Notes under the pieces: model-generated
What the model saw: only the letters and a program-made list of their open reading frames with translations
What the model was told of the DNA's origin: nothing
The model's database searches: none
Position numbers and translations under genes: made by a program
Shown: piece by piece, positions 1 through 8,066 of the stretch
How the letters are laid out: each line of letters starts with the position of its first letter
Numbering within the stretch: position 1 is the stretch's first letter
Assembly: GCA_902984215.1 (NCBI GenBank)
Contig: CADWAF010003286.1
Span: 1-25,488, forward strand
Direction: 5' to 3'
Length of the DNA stretch: 25,488 bases
DNA from: Willaertia magna
Taxonomy: Eukaryota; Heterolobosea; Eutetramitea; Acrasida; Naegleriidae

Positions 1-318
1 TATCCTCATCTCAACAAACAACCAGCAGTTCCGACACCTCCAATATTGTCAACATTTGATAATTTTATTTGTAGATTTATTGAAGGATCTCTTAGAGCAT
101 TCTTTGAATTATTGAAAGAAGGAAGTGGTAATCCAGCAATTGCTTTCCTTGGTAATTATTTGAGGTAAGTTTTATATTGTTTTTTAATTACTGAATTTAC
201 AAATAAATTTTATTAAATTTACAGAATAATAGCTCCTATGCAAGCAACTAGTTTTTATGTTTATATTAGAAAACGTCTTGGTATGCCAATCCCAACACAA
301 AAACCACAAAATCAATAA
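1..318 (+). CDS. 3' end of an unidentified protein (partial, two exons)
   Basis: The window opens inside a coding exon that reads without interruption from base 1 to 164. A 60-nt GT-AG intron at 165-224 follows (donor GTAAGT, acceptor ACAG), and the frame continues to a TAA at 316-318. Splicing joins AG to A, giving Arg at the junction, and leaves 85 C-terminal residues. The tail is mildly hydrophobic, including the stretch AFFELLKEGSGNPAIAFLGN, and ends in a polar Pro/Gln tail. I do not recognise the family. The next start codon on the same strand is only 49 bp downstream. The open frame and canonical splice sites make a real gene likely; function is unknown. Confidence 0.75.
165..224 (+). 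other. Spliceosomal intron, 60 nt
   Basis: It has donor GTAAGT and acceptor TTTACAG and is very AT-rich. Removing it joins two open frames in the unidentified gene at the left edge of the window. Confidence 0.8.
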
Positions 319-367
319 ATTTTATTTCAGATCCGATACTAAAATTTAAAATAAAAATTAAATAAAA

Positions 368-727
368 ATGTCCAACAATTCCCGCCAACCAAGGCTTGAA
401 TATGTGATTGTTGAAAAAGTTTGTCTTATTCCTCTCTTCTTATTATTTATTGGTGGTTTAATAGGTACCTATGAATCTCTTTTTATGAATAATGGATTCA
501 TGAATTTACTTCAAGGTTTCGGATCTAGTATTAAGTGGCATGTTTATATTTATATTATGATTTACCTTCCATTCTTATTTATTGAAATGTTAATGCATAA
601 ATTTTGGTACAAATTTACAGAAACTCTTTGGTTACACCTTAATCCAATTGTATTATTTTTGTTTGTTATTTCTTTAGTATCATCACTTGGCTTAATTCCT
701 ATTGTATTACTGTTTAACTCCAATTAA
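368..727 (+). CDS. Small orphan multi-pass membrane protein (119 aa)
   Basis: This intronless frame starts at the first ATG after an A-rich leader (AATAAAAATG) and ends in TAA. Three hydrophobic segments are visible at about residues 18-36, 58-77 and 92-115. The short N-terminus is polar with Arg and the tail is very short. Trp, His and Tyr residues flank the second and third segments, as is common at a membrane interface. I cannot assign a family; it could be a small ER or organelle membrane protein. It lies 49 bp after the preceding stop on the same strand, and more than 600 bp of gene-free DNA follows. Coding confidence is good; the function is unknown. Confidence 0.7.
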   Translation: MSNNSRQPRLEYVIVEKVCLIPLFLLFIGGLIGTYESLFMNNGFMNLLQGFGSSIKWHVYIYIMIYLPFLFIEMLMHKFWYKFTETLWLHLNPIVLFLFVISLVSSLGLIPIVLLFNSN

Positions 728-1342
728 TTTCTCAAATAGAAACACTCATATAATTTTCCTATATTATATGACTTTCCTTTTTTGTTTTCATTACAACACT
801 CATATAATTTTCTTTATATATTTTTAAAAAATATATAATGTCAATTTTTAGACTGTTACCTAAAAATTACGTTTTTCGTCATCTTAGTTTCTTATCTTAA
901 ATACAATAAAGAGTAAACACATCTATGTAGTTGAAACTAGTTTAGAATTGGTAATTGTTGAGGTTATGTTGAGGTTCTATATGAATAATGTAGGCATTAT
1001 AAGAACAATGAGAATACGCATTAATAACTCTAGTTCTACTATCTAATTAATTTTAAAGCAGAAGAAAGGTTAAAAGTGTTCTCTTAGTCACCAAAGGAAA
1101 TGCAGATTTTTTGCAAAGATGGGGATTTGGGTTGGGAATTTCTACTCGGTTTTGTTCTAAGGTCTTTCGCTTGCCTTAAATGATATAATTCCTTGATGTG
1201 TAGTTGTCCTAAATAGTTACCCTCAGGATAATGAGGCGATACAATTTTAGATCAGCCTCATCTGAATAATTATAAATAGCTAACATATAATTAAAGAAAA
1301 TTATATTTACAACTAAAAGAAAAAGAAATCAAACAATTACCT
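728..1342. other. Gene-free stretch before the kinase gene
   Basis: It holds no convincing coding frame, tRNA or rRNA. I see an 18-nt perfect direct repeat (aacactcatataattttc at 741-758 and 795-812) and an AT-rich tract just downstream. Low-coding sequence follows, then an A-rich stretch at about 1285-1342 that is probably the 5' leader of the kinase mRNA. Confidence 0.5.
741..812. repeat. Short direct repeat, two 18-nt copies
   Basis: The sequence aacactcatataattttc occurs at 741-758 and again at 795-812, 54 bp apart start to start. Diverging T-rich sequence lies between the copies. It is in the 3' flank of the small membrane protein gene. It may be a chance duplication or slippage product; no function is inferred. 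Confidence 0.6.
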
Positions 1343-3454
1343 ATGAATGTCAATTATCACCATTCTCAAGAGAAAATCGCAACACCTGTAGTAGAGGCTA
1401 CGACTAATGTCGTTATCAATGAACAAGCAAACAATTACGAATTATATCACATTAAAGGTCACCGTTTTTATTTACCTGCCAATCGTTTTCAAATAGAAAG
1501 TTTTTTAGGTTGTGGAACCTATGGTGTTTGTGTTAAAGCTTACGATCGTCACCTTCGAAAACATGTAGCAATTAAAAAGATAGTGAAGGTTTTCCAAGAG
1601 AGTGAAGAAGATAAGAGTAAAAACGTTGCTCAAAAACTTCAACAAATTATGGCAAGAAGAAACAGTAACGCCACTCCAACAAAAGATGCCTCAACATTGT
1701 CGTTAATTGACGATCAAGATAAGGAAAGTAATACTAGATTGCTGAAGCCTAAACCAATTGAAGATCCAACTCATTATCATGGTATGACTAGAAAGGATGG
1801 CATTACAAAATATTCAACCTTACCTAATATACATTATAGATCCAAACCTCCTTGCTTTCCTGAACAATATTCTTCTGATAGACAAGAGCTAACGGATATT
1901 CATCAAGCAAGTCCTCTAGTGATGAATAGTTTACCTAATGAAGGGTTATATGGTAGAAGAGGTAGTAGTCAACAACCTTCATATCCATTTAGTTTTCTAT
2001 CAAGAAATAATCAGATGGCAGCTATGGCCAATAGAAGACATTCAGTTAATATCAGTCAACCAAATGTTATTTCGAATCCAAACGACGCACAACAAGTTAA
2101 ACTGGTTGTGCAAAAGAGAGCCGTAAGGGAGCTTTGTATATTACATCATGTTTCCAGGCAATATTCTTGTAATTATATTGTAAATTTATTAGATGTTATA
2201 ATTCCTTCATCTCTTGAGGAGTTTGAGGATATTTACTTAGTTTTAGAATTGGCAGAAACAAATTTAAGAACAGTAATGGAAATGTATAAACATGAAGTCA
2301 AAAATAAGAATTGTTTATCACAAATGAATAGAATAATAAGTAAGCATTGTGGTAAAGCAAATCTAACAAATCCAAATATAAACCCCATAGATGGTGATTC
2401 TCCTCATGCAATTTCAAGTGAAAGTGGCACTTCAATTAGTACTAAACCGTCTGATGAAAAACCGTCTATAGAAAATAGTAACGGCACTAACAACAGTAAT
2501 ATTGAGTATCCATTATCTCAAGATCATATCAAATGGATTATGTATCAATTACTTTTGGGTTTATACTTTTTACATTCTTCTGGAATAATGCATAGAGATG
2601 TAAAGCCAGAGAATTTACTATTATCGTCAGATTGTGATGTAAAGTTGACAGATTTTGGGTTGGCTAGAGGAGTTCATGAAGAAGAAATAATCAGTGCTTC
2701 TCCAATGACAAAAGAAGCTGTAGAAACTTTAAGTAAAATGAGTACCAATGCAATGTGTAGCAGATGGTATAGAGCTCCAGAATTATTATTAAATTGTGAT
2801 GTTGTAAATAGAAAAACGTTAGATATTTGGAGTGTTGGTTGTACTTTTGTTGAAATGTTAAATAAGGGTGAGATATTATTTGAAGGAAATGGTACAATTG
2901 ACCAAATTAAAAGAATTATTTCAATTTTAGGCAAACCTAATGATGAAGATGTATTTTCATCAGAAGTAGCAAAGAAATATTTAAATAATTTGAAGTTAAC
3001 TCCTAATGAAGTATTTAGTAATGGCATTGCTGAATATTTTGAAAAGATGAAAATTAATGTTGATAAAGATGCACTTGATTTATTAGCTAAAATGTTTGAT
3101 TTCAATATTAATAGAAGAATTACCGCAGAACAAGCATTAAGACATCCTTACTTTAAGAATTATTTTGATGAAAAGGATTTAATTCAAAATACTTGTCCTG
3201 CTTTATTTAAGGATATATTCACATCTGCTAATTTACCTCACATTGATTTGAAAGAATATTGTTATGAATTTATTGTTAGAAATTATCAAGTTAGTAATAT
3301 TACAGATAGTGAATCTGATAGTGAGGTTTCAGATTTTAGTGATGATTGTTTATTGTCTGGATCACCGTTTGCCATGTCTTCCGTTGAACCAATAATGTAT
3401 GATTCATATCAAACCTTATCTACATTCTCTCTTCAAAAGATTGTTGATAGATAA
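1343..3454 (+). CDS. MAPK-like (CMGC) Ser/Thr protein kinase with large inserts
   Basis: This 703-residue intronless kinase most resembles MAP kinases. Visible elements are the glycine loop GCGTYGV (56-62), VAIKK with catalytic Lys78, an alpha-C Glu near 263 in KRAVRELCIL, HRDVKPEN (417-424), DFG (437-439), RWYRAPE (474-480) and DIWSVGC (494-500). The C-lobe ends with RRITAEQALRHPYF (591-604). Catalytic residues are intact, so activity is expected. Three insertions stand out: about 165 polar residues between beta-3 and alpha-C (86-252), about 70 Ser/Asn-rich residues at 320-390, and a long activation segment. Where MAPKs have TxY before the RWYRAPE motif, this protein has T468-N-A470, so the activating Tyr is absent. 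An acidic Ser-rich tail follows the domain. Family membership is clear; substrate and pathway are not. Confidence 0.93.
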   Translation: MNVNYHHSQEKIATPVVEATTNVVINEQANNYELYHIKGHRFYLPANRFQIESFLGCGTYGVCVKAYDRHLRKHVAIKKIVKVFQESEEDKSKNVAQKLQQIMARRNSNATPTKDASTLSLIDDQDKESNTRLLKPKPIEDPTHYHGMTRKDGITKYSTLPNIHYRSKPPCFPEQYSSDRQELTDIHQASPLVMNSLPNEGLYGRRGSSQQPSYPFSFLSRNNQMAAMANRRHSVNISQPNVISNPNDAQQVKLVVQKRAVRELCILHHVSRQYSCNYIVNLLDVIIPSSLEEFEDIYLVLELAETNLRTVMEMYKHEVKNKNCLSQMNRIISKHCGKANLTNPNINPIDGDSPHAISSESGTSISTKPSDEKPSIENSNGTNNSNIEYPLSQDHIKWIMYQLLLGLYFLHSSGIMHRDVKPENLLLSSDCDVKLTDFGLARGVHEEEIISASPMTKEAVETLSKMSTNAMCSRWYRAPELLLNCDVVNRKTLDIWSVGCTFVEMLNKGEILFEGNGTIDQIKRIISILGKPNDEDVFSSEVAKKYLNNLKLTPNEVFSNGIAEYFEKMKINVDKDALDLLAKMFDFNINRRITAEQALRHPYFKNYFDEKDLIQNTCPALFKDIFTSANLPHIDLKEYCYEFIVRNYQVSNITDSESDSEVSDFSDDCLLSGSPFAMSSVEPIMYDSYQTLSTFSLQKIVDR

Positions 3455-3610
3455 AACATTTAAATTCTTATTATACGAACGTATTGTTCGTATTAATTTT
3501 TAAATAACAAACTCTTTTTCCTAATTTGAACATTACTGATCCTTGTCACTGACAAAAACAAATCTTTTTCTTCTCTTTTGCTGATGATTTACTTCTTCTA
3601 ATTTTAAAAA

Positions 3611-4681
3611 ATGGTTGAATCTAACAATAACAAAACAAACAACAGCTTGCAAGAAGACAGGGAAGAAAGAGATATGTCAAATAAATTTTATTTTTTAGAT
3701 GAAAAGATAATTGAATTAATTTTATTGTTCTTATTAAAAACTCCCTCACAAGAAAAACTCAACCCCTTTAAATTACAACCTTTAATTAATCGGCTAGCTT
3801 TAGTTAATAAATTATTCTTCGAGATTGTAAATCAATTAACAAAAGAAAATTGGAAAGAAAGAATTAATTACAGGTGGCTAACCCATTTAAATATAAAGGC
3901 AACTTTACCAACAAAAGAAAACCAAAGTGATTATAAAGAAACATATATTTCTATATCAAAGGTTTTGCATCAGTTAGCATTTCATTTTGAATTGCCTAAA
4001 TCTGTATTTAAAATTGCGGTCATTGGCGGACCTGCAACTGGAAAGAAAAGTTTAATTAATTCGTTTATTAAAGAAAGACAAACAACCTCAGTCAGTCCTT
4101 ATTCTTTTGAAACAGAATTTAAATTAGAAAATACTCAATTGAGCAGTTTACAACAATGTAGAGTTTTAATAGATGACCCTAGTGAGATGGCCAAACATTA
4201 TTATAATGTTGACAAGCCCGTTTTAAAATATTACATGACAAACTATGATGCTTTTATATTGTTATGTGATTGCAATTTGTTTGTTGGAAATTCAAAAAAC
4301 TGTCAATTTGCTTTAAAGTCAATTTTAGATAAAGTTCAAGAAATTGTAAAAAACAATTCTGACAGTGGGATAGTTATTTGTTGCAACAAAATTGATGAAT
4401 TAAATTCAAAACAAGAAGAAAAATACATCCTTAATCTACTAGAAGAAACAATTTATCAATTTATAGGATTTTATATTCCAATTCTATTAGTCAGTGCAAC
4501 TAGGGCAGAAAATGTAGAAAAGTCTTTTGAAGTTGTAATTCTAGAAACAATTCTCTTCAGAATAGCAAAAGAAAGAAAAGAATGGATTAAGGAACAATTA
4601 AACTATAAAGAAGTTAATGAAATGGAATCACCATTGACAAACACAGTTGTAAATAAGAGCAATAATTGTGCATTAATGTAA
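3611..4681 (+). CDS. F-box-like / Ras-like GTPase fusion with C-terminal CaaX box
   Basis: This 356-residue intronless protein has two parts. Residues about 25-92 look like an F-box: a leucine-rich amphipathic stretch, then LALVNKLFFEIV and a Trp-containing end, WKERINYRW. From 132 comes a small-GTPase fold: P-loop GGPATGKKS (139-147), a switch-II position reading IDDPSEM (187-193) instead of DTAGQE, the base-recognition motif NKID (259-262) and SAT (295-297). The last four residues, CALM, form a CaaX box that predicts farnesylation and membrane attachment. If the F-box binds Skp1, this would be a membrane-anchored SCF adaptor using a GTPase-like module. The lost Gly/Gln of switch II suggests weak or no intrinsic hydrolysis. 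The GTPase fold and CaaX are well supported; the F-box call is moderate. Confidence 0.85.
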   Translation: MVESNNNKTNNSLQEDREERDMSNKFYFLDEKIIELILLFLLKTPSQEKLNPFKLQPLINRLALVNKLFFEIVNQLTKENWKERINYRWLTHLNIKATLPTKENQSDYKETYISISKVLHQLAFHFELPKSVFKIAVIGGPATGKKSLINSFIKERQTTSVSPYSFETEFKLENTQLSSLQQCRVLIDDPSEMAKHYYNVDKPVLKYYMTNYDAFILLCDCNLFVGNSKNCQFALKSILDKVQEIVKNNSDSGIVICCNKIDELNSKQEEKYILNLLEETIYQFIGFYIPILLVSATRAENVEKSFEVVILETILFRIAKERKEWIKEQLNYKEVNEMESPLTNTVVNKSNNCALM

Positions 4682-4690
4682 ATAATAAAT

Positions 4691-6820
4691 TTAAATAAAT
4701 AAAACTACATTTTTCCTTACATTACGTTTCCAATCGTCAACATCAAATTTACCATGTTTAAGAACTATTTCATCTTTTAACTTAGCAATACCAGTCTTTG
4801 AACGAGAGGACACAAATAACATTTTATAATTACCTTTAAAATCTGTATTATTGTGTTGTTGTTTCCTATGCTTATCTTTCTTTTTAGTACTATTATCTTC
4901 ATTATTTTCTTCTTTCAAATGATAATTTAAAGTAAAACCTTTTTGAATTGGATCAATATTAAATGTTTTAAAAGCCATTCTAGCAATATTATCAATAAAG
5001 ACTAAATCACATTTAGTAAAAACAATTTGATAAGGCACTTGATGTTCTTCTAAAAACCTAATCATATCCATATCTTTTCTTTTTAAACCTAATCTTACAT
5101 CAATTAATAAATAAATTACTTTTAAATCATCTTTAGCACAAACAAAATATCTTTTCATTAATTCTGTCCAACGTTGACTAATTGCTGAATGTTTAGAGAA
5201 TGCAAAACCATACCCAGGTAAATCAATTAATGAAAAGTATTTACCAAATCTATGGAATGATAACTCTGTAGTCTCTCCTGGTTTATTTGATGCTTTTAAG
5301 TTATTCCTTCCTGTAATTGCATTAATTAAAGATGATTTACCAACATTAGATCTTCCAGCGAATGCTATTTGAGGGATACCTTTACATTTCTCAATCATTT
5401 GTTCTAATTCATAAAATCTTTTAATGAAAGGGTCTTCTCCTTTACTTGAAACATCTTCATAATCTGTTTTATTGTAAGGCTTTGTTTCTTCATCTTTTTC
5501 TTCTTCTTCTACTTGTTGTTTTATCTCTTCTTCTTCATAATACTTTTTATAAAGAGCATATAAATTAGTTTCTGTTTTTAATTTCTCTTCTAACTCTTCA
5601 ATAGATAAATCATCTAAACTCTTTTGTTTTACTTCTTCCTTTATAATTTCTTCTTCTTCTTCTTTATCATTCTCTCCCCTTCTATCCTTTTCAGATTCTT
5701 CAATAATCTTAGCCTCTTCTTCAGCATTAGTAGCAACCCCAACAGATCCTACATATTTCATCTTATTTTCTTGGAAAACCCAATTGACACATTCATTTGA
5801 AACTTGTAGTTCAGCTCTAACTACTGGTTGTAAATAAATTTGTTTTGATTTATTTAACTTTTTTGCCAATTGTTGTTTCTTTAATTGAGCTTCAATTACT
5901 TTATTATCTTCTAATACTTTTATCATACCAGATTTAATCTTTTTATCTTTTTCTTCTTCTTTTCCCTTCTTTTCTTCTTCTTCATTATTTAAGAAATGTG
6001 TTATATAACTAAATTGTTTGTCACTCTTTCTTGCCAAACCACATTTTAATATCTCCTTTATATAAGAAACTACAACTGGTATACTTTGGAATTGTTTGTT
6101 TTTAGAAATACTTTTATATTTTGAAATATTAAATTTAATATTGTCATCTAGTTCAATATCTATTTTTGGAGGTTCTTCTTCTACTTGTTTATTTTCATTA
6201 TCTTCATCTTCCCAATCCTCCTCTTCGTCAAAGAATTCATTTTCATTCCATTTCTCAGCAAATTCTTCTTCTTTTCTTTGTGTCTTTACATTTGTCTTTT
6301 CTTTAATCACATTCTTCTTTTTTTGTTCTAACCCTCCCAAAGAATTGGAACTAACTTTCTCCTTGTCCTTATCATTTATCACTTTATTATTTAATGATAA
6401 ATCCTTTTTATTTTCTTTATAATCACTCTTCTTTGTTTTCTTTTCTTTTTTATTTTCACTATTCACAGATTGTTCTTGCGGTTCTTCAGATAAAAAAGAA
6501 ACATTGGGTAAATTAAATCTATATTTTTTTGGAATAGTATTATTTGATGTGTTATTTGTTGACAGTTTCAATTCCTTTTCTTCTAAAAGATTTTGCTCCG
6601 ATTTTAATTTATTTGTTTTCTTTACGATTTTAGCTGCATAATTATTAAACATTGATAAATGATAATTTTTTATATTATTATTTATACCCTTTTTTGTTAT
6701 TAAACATATTGTTTTATAAGAAGAAGATATTCCATAGTTATAGAAATTATTGCAATACCTTTCCGATAAACAACAAGGATTAAAATTTGAACTTAATTTC
6801 CCGCTAAAAAGTTTTTTCAT
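4691..6820 (-). CDS. EngB/YihA-type GTPase, probably mitochondrial, with long charged N-terminal extension
   Basis: The protein has 709 residues when started at the ATG at 6820. Upstream codons are open for 41 more residues but run into the divergent gene and lack family support. The C-terminal 230 residues are a classic EngB/YsxC/GTPBP8 domain: GRSNVGKSS (489-497), a PGETTELSF switch I, DLPGYGFA, TKCD and SSRSKTG. EngB proteins assist large ribosomal subunit assembly in bacteria and organelles. The N-terminus (KK, Ser, Asn, Tyr, few acids over about 60 residues) resembles a mitochondrial presequence. Residues about 60-465 are mostly Lys/Glu low complexity, far beyond the roughly 200-residue bacterial family length. 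The gene converges on the F-box GTPase gene, with stops 9 bp apart. Confidence 0.92.
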   Translation of the reverse strand: MKKLFSGKLSSNFNPCCLSERYCNNFYNYGISSSYKTICLITKKGINNNIKNYHLSMFNNYAAKIVKKTNKLKSEQNLLEEKELKLSTNNTSNNTIPKKYRFNLPNVSFLSEEPQEQSVNSENKKEKKTKKSDYKENKKDLSLNNKVINDKDKEKVSSNSLGGLEQKKKNVIKEKTNVKTQRKEEEFAEKWNENEFFDEEEDWEDEDNENKQVEEEPPKIDIELDDNIKFNISKYKSISKNKQFQSIPVVVSYIKEILKCGLARKSDKQFSYITHFLNNEEEEKKGKEEEKDKKIKSGMIKVLEDNKVIEAQLKKQQLAKKLNKSKQIYLQPVVRAELQVSNECVNWVFQENKMKYVGSVGVATNAEEEAKIIEESEKDRRGENDKEEEEEIIKEEVKQKSLDDLSIEELEEKLKTETNLYALYKKYYEEEEIKQQVEEEEKDEETKPYNKTDYEDVSSKGEDPFIKRFYELEQMIEKCKGIPQIAFAGRSNVGKSSLINAITGRNNLKASNKPGETTELSFHRFGKYFSLIDLPGYGFAFSKHSAISQRWTELMKRYFVCAKDDLKVIYLLIDVRLGLKRKDMDMIRFLEEHQVPYQIVFTKCDLVFIDNIARMAFKTFNIDPIQKGFTLNYHLKEENNEDNSTKKKDKHRKQQHNNTDFKGNYKMLFVSSRSKTGIAKLKDEIVLKHGKFDVDDWKRNVRKNVVLFI

Positions 6821-6855
6821 TTTTTTTAATTGAATTTTTTTTTTAAAAAAACAAA
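6821..6855. promoter_or_regulatory. 35-bp bidirectional start-to-start interval
   Basis: Only 35 bp separate the EngB-like ATG (minus, 6820) from the methyltransferase-like ATG (plus, 6856). The interval is a T-run followed by an A-run with almost no G or C. Core promoter elements and 5' leaders for both genes must lie here or inside the opposite coding sequence. If the methyltransferase actually starts at its second Met (6928), the gap grows to 107 bp. Confidence 0.6.
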
Positions 6856-7638
6856 ATGTTGCTACAACACTCAAGTTACAATGTGCGTCTCTATGAAAAT
6901 TCCACACAAAATAATGAAAGTAGTAGAATGAAAACCAAGACAAGTTCTAGTACCACTATCGGAAAGACAGAAGATGAAATAAATAAATTAATTAGAAAAG
7001 ATTGTAGTACATTTGAAATTGGTGAAGAAGTTTGGGTTTTAAAAAGTAAAAAATTATTTGCAAAAGCTAAAGTAATAGAACTACCTGTGCAAGAAGACAA
7101 TAATAATAACAATGAACATTTTGGAAAATATTTAGTTCAATATAAAGATAATTCAACCTATCATTGTAAACCTGATAATTTATTAAAAATATTTAAGAAA
7201 ACAACTGTAGATTCACCTAATATTTTAATTGTTTGTAAAACTACAAGTGATTATAGAAGATTAGCAAGAACCCAATTAACAAAAGAAGATGTAATAATAG
7301 AAATTGGTTCAGCTCAAGGTGTTTGTACAAACTATATAGAAAAATATTGTAAGAAAGTTATTGGAATAGATAAATCAAAAGAATATATTGAAATGTCAAG
7401 AAAGAATTATCCTTCTTTAGAATTTATTTGTTTGGATATTTTAGAATCAAAAGAAGAGTTTATTAATCTATCTAAGGAATTGGGTGTCTCAAAAATTTAT
7501 ATTGATATTAATGGTAATAGATTATTACCTACTGTATTACAAGCATTAGAGATTATTCAAAAGGAAGTTAAACCAGAAGTGGTGGTTGTTAAAAGTACAG
7601 AATTGTATCAATATTTTGTGAATAATATCGATTGTTAA
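6856..7638 (+). CDS. SAM-dependent methyltransferase-like protein with N-terminal Tudor/SH3-like region
   Basis: This is a 260-residue intronless protein. Residues about 52-115 (EEVWVLKSKKLFAKAKVIEL, then KYLVQYKDN and CKPDNLLKIF) look like a small beta-barrel of the Tudor/SH3-like kind, with a poly-Asn loop at 82-86. Residues about 145-255 resemble a Rossmann methyltransferase core: motif I EIGSAQG (149-155), acidic D172 in VIGIDKS ending strand 2, and CLDILE (192-197). The domain is short and I see no target-specific motif, so the substrate is unknown; a pseudo-enzyme is possible. The first ATG has an A-rich leader (ACAAAATG); Met25 at 6928 is an alternative start. Confidence 0.8.
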   Translation: MLLQHSSYNVRLYENSTQNNESSRMKTKTSSSTTIGKTEDEINKLIRKDCSTFEIGEEVWVLKSKKLFAKAKVIELPVQEDNNNNNEHFGKYLVQYKDNSTYHCKPDNLLKIFKKTTVDSPNILIVCKTTSDYRRLARTQLTKEDVIIEIGSAQGVCTNYIEKYCKKVIGIDKSKEYIEMSRKNYPSLEFICLDILESKEEFINLSKELGVSKIYIDINGNRLLPTVLQALEIIQKEVKPEVVVVKSTELYQYFVNNIDC

Positions 7639-8066
7639 TGTTATTAATTCCTTACTACACCTTAAAGGTATTGTTACAATGCAAAACTCTAAATGGTAAT
7701 TATGTCATTGACGTCTTTCTTTCCTTTTTTAAACGACAATTACAAAAAAAAACCAAAAGTACTTTAAATTTTCTTATTTAAAGAATTATTCAACAAAAAA
7801 CACAATCTTTCTAATTAAACAACAATCACATACAACACAAAATCTTATCCAGTTTTCTTTCCAAAAGGCTTCTAATCTCCCCTTCAGGCCTGTTTCTCCA
7901 TTTCCAATAAGTTTTTTTAAAAATAAAAAAAATTGACAGGACATTTTATTTAAGTCTTCAGGCACACGGATTTTGTTTTTTTTAAAAAAAATAATTGAAC
8001 GTTTTTAAGCGTAGTAGTAGGATAATAGATATTTAATAATCATTAAAATAATAATAATAAAACAAA
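7639..8066 (+). other. Gene-free stretch and probable 5' leader of the Rab gene
   Basis: These 428 bp contain no supported gene. They are rich in A and T homopolymers, including T-run/A-run pairs near 7913-7932 and 7973-7992 that could form weak AT hairpins. The last 30 bp are an A-rich leader with an aat repeat before the Rab ATG. I see no RNA gene signature. Confidence 0.5.

Noticed and set aside
2674..3105. Minus-strand frames opposite the kinase C-lobe
   Set aside because: The plus strand carries unmistakable kinase motifs; the antisense frames have no domain character.
6821..6943. 41 extra codons upstream of the EngB-like start
   Set aside because: They overlap the divergent methyltransferase gene and its leader and lack family or presequence character. 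The ATG at 6820 begins a better organelle-targeting stretch.
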